Source: Mesorhizobium koreense
GTDB taxonomy: Bacteria; Pseudomonadota; Alphaproteobacteria; Rhizobiales; Rhizobiaceae
Assembly (NCBI RefSeq): GCF_031656215.1
Contig: NZ_CP134228.1
Coordinates: 124,001 to 188,000, forward strand
DNA length: 64,000 bases
Direction: 5' to 3'
Part shown: positions 58,339 through 64,000 of the stretch, piece by piece
Layout: each line of letters starts with the position of its first letter
Numbering within the stretch: the stretch's first letter is position 1
Translations under genes and position numbers: made by a program
Notes under the pieces: model-generated
Database searches by the model: none
What the model was told of the DNA's origin: nothing
Seen by the model: the letters and a program-made list of their open reading frames with translations, nothing else

Positions 58339-59276
58339 GCATGGCCGCAAGCAGCGCCGATATGCGGCCGATCGGTGCCAAGACGCGCGAGAGTGCCCAT
58401 CGGGAGGCAGAAGGGCCGAAGCCGCCACGCTTGTCGCCAGCCCGCATCGGCATCTATGCCTTCCTCATCGTCTCGGCGCTGTTCTTCCTCATCCCGCTCT
58501 ACATCATGGTGGTGACGTCGCTGAAGACGATGCCGGAAATCCGCCTCGGTCACCTCTTCAACCTGCCGGCGGAACTAAGCTTCAAGCCATGGACGGACGC
58601 CTGGCTGCACGCCTGCACCGGGCGCGACTGCTTCGGGCTGAGCCCCGGTTTCATGAACTCCGTCAAGATCACCGTGCCGAGCGTCATCCTGTCGATCCTG
58701 ATCGGCTCGATCAACGGCTACGCGCTCTCCTTCTGGCGCTACAAGGGCGCCAACCTGCTTTTCGGCATCCTGCTCTTCGGCGCCTTCGTGCCCTACCAGG
58801 TGGTCATCTATCCGCTCATCATCGGCTTCCGCATCATGGGCATCTACTCGACGATGACCTGCATCATCATCGTCCACACCATCTTCGGCATGCCGATCCT
58901 GACGCTGCTCTACCGCAATTTCTACGCCGGCCTGCCCATCGAACTGTTCAAGGCGGCGCGCGTGGACGGCGCCGGCTTCTGGAAGACCTTCTTCTACGTC
59001 ATGGTGCCGATGTCGGTGCCGATCACGATCGTCGCCATCATCATCCAGGTGACGGGCATCTGGAACGACTTCCTGTTCGGCATCATCTTCTCGGGCCGGC
59101 CGAACTGGCCGATGACCGTGCAGTTGAACAACATCGTCAACACCACCACCGGCGTCAGGGAATACAACGTCAACATGGCCGCCACGATCCTGACCGCGGC
59201 GGTGCCGCTCGCAATCTACTTCATCTCCGGGCGCTGGTTCGTGCGCGGCATCGCCGCCGGCGCGGTGAAGGGCTGA
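58335..59276 (+). CDS. Sugar ABC transporter permease 2
   Basis: A 313-residue MalG-type permease. About 35 charged N-terminal residues precede the first helix (IGIYAFLIVSALFFLIPLY). The EAA loop is ELFKAARVDGAGFWKTFFYVMVP at about 200-222. It pairs with the permease encoded directly upstream, to which it is translationally coupled. Confidence 0.94.
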   Translation: MSMAASSADMRPIGAKTRESAHREAEGPKPPRLSPARIGIYAFLIVSALFFLIPLYIMVVTSLKTMPEIRLGHLFNLPAELSFKPWTDAWLHACTGRDCFGLSPGFMNSVKITVPSVILSILIGSINGYALSFWRYKGANLLFGILLFGAFVPYQVVIYPLIIGFRIMGIYSTMTCIIIVHTIFGMPILTLLYRNFYAGLPIELFKAARVDGAGFWKTFFYVMVPMSVPITIVAIIIQVTGIWNDFLFGIIFSGRPNWPMTVQLNNIVNTTTGVREYNVNMAATILTAAVPLAIYFISGRWFVRGIAAGAVKG

Positions 59277-59287
59277 AAAGGAAAAGA

Positions 59288-60373
59288 ATGGCAAGCGTCT
59301 CGATCCGCAAGCTTGGCGTCTCCTTCGGCAGCCTCAGCGTGCTGCGCGACCTCGACCTTGAGGTCGCGGAAGGCGAATTCATCGTGCTGCTCGGGCCGTC
59401 GGGCTGCGGCAAGTCCACGCTCTTGAACGCCGTTGCCGGCCTGCTCGACATCGACGCCGGGCAGGTCTGGATCGGCGGCAAGAACGTCACCTGGGAAGAG
59501 CCCAAGGATCGCGGCATCGGCATGGTCTTCCAGTCCTACGCGCTCTATCCGCGCATGACGGCGGAAGGCAACCTCACCTTCGGCCTCAGGGTGGCCGGCG
59601 TCGCGAAGGACGAGATCGCCCGCCGCGTCGCCCGCACCGCCGAACTCCTGCAGATCGAGCCGCTTCTGAAGCGCCGCCCGGCGGAGCTTTCGGGCGGCCA
59701 GCGCCAGCGCGTCGCGATCGGCCGGGCGCTGGTGCGGGAGGCGGGCGTCTTCCTCTTCGACGAGCCGCTGTCGAACCTCGATGCCAAGCTCAGGACCGAA
59801 CTGCGTGTCGAACTGAAGAAGCTGCACATGACGCTCGGCTCGACCATGATCTACGTCACCCACGACCAGATCGAGGCGCTGACGCTCGCCGACCGCGTCG
59901 CCGTCATGCATCAGGGCGTCATCCAGCAACTCGCGACGCCTAAGGAAATCTACCAGCGGCCGGTGAACCGCTTCGTCGCCGGCTTCGTCGGCTCGCCAGC
60001 CATGAATTTCATCTCCGGCGAACTCGTCGCCGACAGCGCGCCGGTCTTGCGCACGCAAGACGGCACGGCGATCCCGCTTTCGGGCTACCCGTTTGCGGAA
60101 AAGTCCACCTCCGGCCGGAAGGTCGTTCTCGGTATCCGGCCCGAGCAGATCCATTTCGACGCGCATGCGCAAGGCGCGGCGGCCCTGCCGCTCAAGCTCA
60201 CGCTGGTCGAGCCGATGGGCGCCGACAGCCTTCTGTGGGGTACGATCGGCACCGAACAGGTGTCGGTCCGCGTCGGACCCGACGAAACACACAAGACAGG
60301 CGAAAAAATAAACGTCCATTTCCAGCCGGCGGCGGCCTCCGTCTTCGACGCGGAAACGGGCGAACGGCTGTGA
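59288..60373 (+). CDS. Sugar ABC transporter ATPase (MalK/UgpC type)
   Basis: A 361-residue ATPase. Walker A is GPSGCGKSTLL at about residues 37-47, the Q-loop is MVFQSYALYP, the signature is ELSGGQRQRVAIGRAL, Walker B is VFLFDEPLSNLD and the switch histidine is in VTHDQ. A C-terminal TOBE/MalK-like regulatory region (about 245-361) includes VLGIRPEQI. It energises the two permeases encoded upstream. Confidence 0.95.
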   Translation: MASVSIRKLGVSFGSLSVLRDLDLEVAEGEFIVLLGPSGCGKSTLLNAVAGLLDIDAGQVWIGGKNVTWEEPKDRGIGMVFQSYALYPRMTAEGNLTFGLRVAGVAKDEIARRVARTAELLQIEPLLKRRPAELSGGQRQRVAIGRALVREAGVFLFDEPLSNLDAKLRTELRVELKKLHMTLGSTMIYVTHDQIEALTLADRVAVMHQGVIQQLATPKEIYQRPVNRFVAGFVGSPAMNFISGELVADSAPVLRTQDGTAIPLSGYPFAEKSTSGRKVVLGIRPEQIHFDAHAQGAAALPLKLTLVEPMGADSLLWGTIGTEQVSVRVGPDETHKTGEKINVHFQPAAASVFDAETGERL

Positions 60374-60401
60374 CGGCAGGGCGATCGTATATGAGGCTCG
60401 A

Positions 60402-60539
60402 ACCCCCACTCCGTCCACTTCGCGGCCACCTCTCCCCCGATCGACGGGGGAGAGGAAGCGCTGGCCGCGAGGCCTGGCTCCCTTCCTCTACCCCACGGAT
60501 GTGGGGGAGAGGTGGCCGCGAAGCGGACGGAGTGGGGGC
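60402..60539. repeat. Palindromic repeat family A, copy 4
   Basis: Same nested arms as copy 1, between the ATPase and isomerase genes of the sugar locus. Confidence 0.9.
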
Positions 60540-60574
60540 ATTTCATCCTTGCAAACACACGATAGGAAAAGCAG

Positions 60575-61321
60575 ATGAACTGGTCATTCCAGCTATACAG
60601 CGCACGCAATTTCCAACCATGGGATGGCATCCTCGAAATGGTTGCCGACGCCGGCTACAGGCAGGTCGAAGGCTTCGGCGGCGTCTATGACGATCCGCCC
60701 GCTTTCCGGAAGAAGATGGACGCCAATGGCCTTTCCATGCCGACCGGCCATTTCGGCATCGACATGCTGGAAAGCGATTTCGCCAAGGCCGGGGACATCG
60801 CGAAGACGCTCGGCGTGACCGACATCATCTGCCCCTTCCTGATGCCGGACCAGCGGCCGAAGGACAGGGCCGGCTGGACGGCTTTCGGCAAACGTCTGGC
60901 GAAGGCCGGCGCAGCGGCGAAAAAGGCCGGCTTCGATTTCGGCTGGCACAACCACAATTTCGAATTCGAGAAGCTGCCGGACGGCTCGATGCCGATGAAT
61001 GCGATCCTGGAAGCCGCGCCGGAAATCGGCTGGGAGATAGACGTCGCCTGGGTGGTGCGCGGCGGGGCCGATCCACTCGAATGGATCGACCGCTACGGCT
61101 CCCGCATCACCGCCGTCCATGTCAAGGACATTGCGCCGAAAGGCGGGAACGCCGACGAGGATGGCTGGGCCGATGTCGGCCACGGCACCATCGACTGGAA
61201 GACGATCATGAAGGCGCTCACCGGCAAGACGCCGGCCAAGGTGTTCATCATGGAGCACGACAAGCCGAGCGATGTCGGGCGCTTCGCGCGCCGTTCGATC
61301 GAAGCCGCGAACAGGCTCTGA
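60575..61321 (+). CDS. Sugar phosphate isomerase/epimerase (xylose isomerase-like barrel)
   Basis: A 248-residue AP-endonuclease-2/xylose-isomerase-like TIM barrel. Metal-ligand segments are visible in GWHNHNFEFE, EIDVAWVVRGG, AVHVKDIAPKGG and VFIMEHDKPSD. Family members isomerise or epimerise sugars and keto-sugars, or dehydrate inosose. Together with the oxidoreductase encoded 15 bases downstream it probably processes the imported sugar after oxidation at C3. Confidence 0.87.
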   Translation: MNWSFQLYSARNFQPWDGILEMVADAGYRQVEGFGGVYDDPPAFRKKMDANGLSMPTGHFGIDMLESDFAKAGDIAKTLGVTDIICPFLMPDQRPKDRAGWTAFGKRLAKAGAAAKKAGFDFGWHNHNFEFEKLPDGSMPMNAILEAAPEIGWEIDVAWVVRGGADPLEWIDRYGSRITAVHVKDIAPKGGNADEDGWADVGHGTIDWKTIMKALTGKTPAKVFIMEHDKPSDVGRFARRSIEAANRL

Positions 61322-61336
61322 GGAGATATTATCGAC

Positions 61337-62476
61337 ATGGCTAGGAAACTGGGCGTCGGAGTCATCGGCTGCGGCAACATCTCGGCGGCCTATATGCGGC
61401 ACGCGCCGCTCTTCCGCGGCATCGAGATGCGCGCCTGTGCCGACATCGACATGAAGGCGGCGAAGGCGCGGGCGAAGGAATTTTCGCTACGCGCCGAAAC
61501 AGTCGCGGAGATCCTCGTCGATCCCGCGATCGACATCATCGTCAATCTCACCATACCGGCGGCGCATTATCTGGTGTTGAAAGCGATCCTTGATGCCGGC
61601 AAGCACGTCTATTCGGAAAAGCCTTTCGTGCTCTCGGTAAAGGAAGGGCTCGACCTGAAGCGGCGCGCCGAAAAGCACGGGCTTCGCGTCGGCTCCGCGC
61701 CCGATACCTTCCTCGGCGGCGCGCACCAGTTGGCACGCCATCTGATCGACGAAGGCAAGGTCGGCAGGATCACCAGCGGCACCTGTCATGTCATGAGCCA
61801 CGGCATGGAGCACTGGCACCCGAACCCCGATTTCTTCTTCAAGGCGGGCGGCGGTCCGATCCTCGATCTCGGCCCGTATTACATCTCGAACCTCGTCCAG
61901 TTGATCGGGCCCGTGAAGGGCGTGGCGGCGCTGACCGCCATTCCGGCGCGCGAACGCATCATCACGTCGAAGCCCCGCGCCGGCCAGAAGATCACGGTCG
62001 AGACGCCGACGACCATCCATGCGCTGCTCGAATTCAAGAGCGGCGCCGTCGTCACCTTCAACGCGAGCTGGGACGTGTGGCTGCACAATCACGCGCCGAT
62101 GGAGCTCTATGGCGAGGAAGGCACGCTCTATGTGCCCGACCCGAACTTCTTCGGCGGCCAGGTGGCGATCTCGAAGCGTGACAAGCCGGTGAAGAAGCTG
62201 CCGCGCTGGGACCATCCCTTCGCCGTGCCGAACCAGGATTCGCCGCGCGGGCCGCTTGCCAATTACCGCGCGGCGGGATTGGCCGATATGGCGCTCGCCA
62301 TCGCCGAGGGACGGCCGCACCGTTGTTCCATGGAAGCGGCGCTGCACGCCATCGAGGTGATGACCGGGATATTGAAATCGGGCGAGACCGGAAAATTCGT
62401 GCCCATGCAGACGACATGCGAGCGACCGGCGGCGCTTGACATCAAGGCCGCGAAGGGGCTGCTTGCAAAGCGCTGA
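61337..62476 (+). CDS. Gfo/Idh/MocA-family sugar oxidoreductase
   Basis: A 379-residue NAD(P)-dependent dehydrogenase. The Rossmann start is GVGVIGCGNISAAYMRHAP at about residues 5-23; HVYSEKPFVLS carries the conserved EKP lysine at about 95, and DLGPYYISNLVQLIG lies in the C-terminal domain. Such enzymes oxidise sugars, often to 3-keto forms, or inositols. It belongs to the same run as the isomerase and transporter. Confidence 0.92.
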   Translation: MARKLGVGVIGCGNISAAYMRHAPLFRGIEMRACADIDMKAAKARAKEFSLRAETVAEILVDPAIDIIVNLTIPAAHYLVLKAILDAGKHVYSEKPFVLSVKEGLDLKRRAEKHGLRVGSAPDTFLGGAHQLARHLIDEGKVGRITSGTCHVMSHGMEHWHPNPDFFFKAGGGPILDLGPYYISNLVQLIGPVKGVAALTAIPARERIITSKPRAGQKITVETPTTIHALLEFKSGAVVTFNASWDVWLHNHAPMELYGEEGTLYVPDPNFFGGQVAISKRDKPVKKLPRWDHPFAVPNQDSPRGPLANYRAAGLADMALAIAEGRPHRCSMEAALHAIEVMTGILKSGETGKFVPMQTTCERPAALDIKAAKGLLAKR

Positions 62477-62514
62477 ACCTGCCTTTTGGCAAGGATAGTC
62501 GCCTATGAAATTCG

Positions 62515-62652
62515 ACCCCCACTCCGATCAGCTACGCTGACCACCTCTCCCCCGCTCGACGGGGGAGAGGAAACGGCGCCAACGGTGCGGCCGGCTTTCC
62601 TCTCCCCTTTTGAGGGGGAGAGGTGCCGAGCGAAGCGAGGCGGAGTGGGGGT
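62515..62652. repeat. Palindromic repeat family A, copy 5
   Basis: Same nested arms as copy 1, between the Gfo/Idh/MocA and aldo/keto reductase genes. Confidence 0.9.
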
Positions 62653-62679
62653 CTTGCCCTACAATGCAAGGAACTCCCC

Positions 62680-63723
62680 ATGCCCTACACCCCCGCCGAA
62701 AACCGCTACCAGAACATGCGCTACAACCGCTGCGGCCGCTCCGGGCTGAAGCTGCCGGCGATCTCGCTCGGCCTGTGGCACAATTTCGGCGGCGACACGC
62801 CGCACCAGACCAAGCGGGCGCTATGCAGGACGGCTTTCGACCTCGGCATCACCCATTTCGATCTCGCCAACAATTACGGCCCGCCGCCCGGCTCGGCTGA
62901 AGAAGCGTTCGGAGAAATCCTGCGCACCGACTTCGCCGGTTATCGCGACGAGCTGATCATCTCCTCGAAGGCGGGCTACAATATGTGGCCCGGACCCTAC
63001 GGCGAATGGGGCAGCCGCAAATACCTGATCGCCAGCCTCGACCAGAGCCTGAAGCGGATGGGGCTCGACTATGTCGATATCTTCTATTCGCACCGCTTCG
63101 ACCCGGAGACACCACTGGAAGAGACGATGATGGCGCTCGACCACGCGGTGCGCTCCGGCCGCGCGCTCTATGCCGGCATCTCGTCCTATAATTCGCAGCG
63201 CACGCAGGAAGCCGCCGCCATCCTGCGCCAGCTTGGCACGCCCTGCCTCATCCACCAGCCGAGCTATTCCATGATCAACCGCTGGGTGGAGGAAGACGGG
63301 CTGCTCGACACGCTGGAAGGGCTTGGCATCGGCTCGATCGTGTTCTCGCCGCTCGCACAAGGCATGTTGAGCAACAAGTACCTGAACGGCATCCCCGAGG
63401 ACAGCCGCGCCGCCCAAGGCAAGTCGCTCCGGAAATCCTTCATCAACGAGAAGACCATCGCCAATATCAAGGCACTCAACGGCATCGCCGAAAAGCGCGG
63501 CCAGACGCTCGCGCAGATGGCGCTCGCCTGGGTGCTGCGTGGCGGCCATGTCACCTCCGCGCTGATCGGCGCCAGCCGGCCGCAGCAGATCGAGGACAGC
63601 GTCGGCGCGCTGAAGAATCTCGAATTCTCACAAGCCGAGCTGAAGGAGATCGACCAATACGCGCGCGAGGGCGACATCAACATCTGGGCGGCGTCGGCGG
63701 AGCGGAAGGGGCCGGCGCGATAG
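62680..63723 (+). CDS. Aldo/keto reductase (YghZ/MgrA type)
   Basis: A 347-residue aldo/keto reductase resembling L-glyceraldehyde-3-phosphate reductase. The catalytic tetrad is readable: D and Y in HFDLANNYGPP, K in IISSKAGYNMW, and H in DIFYSHRFDP; the NADPH site IGASRPQQIEDSV is near the C-terminus. ATG 62680 starts the family N-terminus; the frame upstream runs into a repeat. The locus position suggests a role in the sugar pathway, or detoxification of aldehydes made by it. Confidence 0.92.
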   Translation: MPYTPAENRYQNMRYNRCGRSGLKLPAISLGLWHNFGGDTPHQTKRALCRTAFDLGITHFDLANNYGPPPGSAEEAFGEILRTDFAGYRDELIISSKAGYNMWPGPYGEWGSRKYLIASLDQSLKRMGLDYVDIFYSHRFDPETPLEETMMALDHAVRSGRALYAGISSYNSQRTQEAAAILRQLGTPCLIHQPSYSMINRWVEEDGLLDTLEGLGIGSIVFSPLAQGMLSNKYLNGIPEDSRAAQGKSLRKSFINEKTIANIKALNGIAEKRGQTLAQMALAWVLRGGHVTSALIGASRPQQIEDSVGALKNLEFSQAELKEIDQYAREGDINIWAASAERKGPAR

Positions 63724-63729
63724 CAGGAT

Positions 63730-63976
63730 GGTGCGTCCTTCGAGGCTCGCCCACCAACACACCGGGTGCGATTCCACGGCCGCAGTGCGGGCTCGCACCT
63801 CAGGATGAGGGAGGTGGGAGCCATGGCCCCGGCAGCTATAGGCCAAAGGGCAGGAGCACTATCCCGGCGATTGATTGGCCGACCCGGCTCCCACCTTCCT
63901 CATCCTGGGGCGCGAGCCCGCACTGCATCGAGAGAACGAAGCCATGCCCTTGCGGGGCGAGCCTCGAAGGACGCAC
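63730..63976. repeat. Palindromic repeat family E, copy 2
   Basis: Opens GGTGCGTCCTTCGAGGCTCGC and closes with its inverse, GCGAGCCTCGAAGGACGCAC; the middle differs from copy 1 and contains extra inverted pieces (GCAGTGCGGGCTCG / CGAGCCCGCACTGC). No gene is seen from 63724 to the window end. Confidence 0.85.
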
Positions 63977-64000
63977 GGCTTTTCACACCCATGAGACTTT

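Noticed and set aside
45485-62652. Repeated palindromic units as a possible CRISPR array
   Set aside because: Copies are kilobases apart with genes between them, each is a single 140-bp nested palindrome, and no cas genes are present.

Overview
This 64 kb, GC-rich window looks chromosomal and comes from an alphaproteobacterium of the order Hyphomicrobiales (Rhizobiales), probably a Mesorhizobium-like member of the Phyllobacteriaceae. The support is the gene set rather than any marker gene: chvG-chvI followed by a short hprK, an EIIA-Man protein and HPr; a DivL-type kinase next to ahcY; addAB; acdS with an Lrp-type neighbour; and many GC-rich palindromic intergenic repeats. No rRNA, tRNA, CRISPR array, insertion sequence or prophage was seen.

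Layout. 1-1000: the end of an isoprenylcysteine-methyltransferase-like protein and infC, which starts at AUU. 1150-5020: a serine hydrolase, a divergent Lrp regulator/ACC deaminase pair, a DUF2852 protein and a YgjP-type metallopeptidase. 5075-10760: trpF, trpB, an ArsC-like gene, trpA, accD and folC on the plus strand, ending at a two-way terminator that faces trxA. 10830-22663: a long minus-strand series divL, tsaE-amgK fusion, murU, addB, addA, trxA, mostly with 4-base overlaps. 22858-28428: ahcY, HPr, EIIA, hprK, chvG and chvI, all minus. 28759-32198: pckA, a nitroreductase, arfB and alkB on the plus strand.

32214-40052 is a complete histidine-utilisation locus: hutC-hutF diverge from hutI-hutH-hutG-hutU across a short gap holding a TGTCTAGACA palindrome. 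40057-45397 holds a small secreted Cys protein, a probable regulatory region with spaced GTTACCGG repeats and a possible 35-residue ORF, an XRE regulator with a SulP transporter, an MFS transporter and a DUF2189 membrane protein. 45680-52381 pairs a FIST-domain sensor and a hybrid histidine kinase (similar to NosP/NahK) with a divergent form II CO-dehydrogenase-like coxS-coxL-coxM set. 52838-54250 is gnd. 54487-63723 is a sugar uptake and catabolism locus: a LacI-type repressor, binding protein, two permeases, ATPase, sugar-phosphate isomerase, Gfo/Idh/MocA oxidoreductase and aldo/keto reductase. An identical 17-bp palindrome lies upstream of both the repressor and the binding-protein gene.

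The most interesting points are the FIST/histidine-kinase pair beside cox genes, the tsaE-amgK fusion overlapping murU, the ArsC-like gene coupled between trpB and trpA, a cysteine-free AccD, the twin LacI operators, and at least five families of about 100-250-bp palindromic repeats, several of them inside operons.
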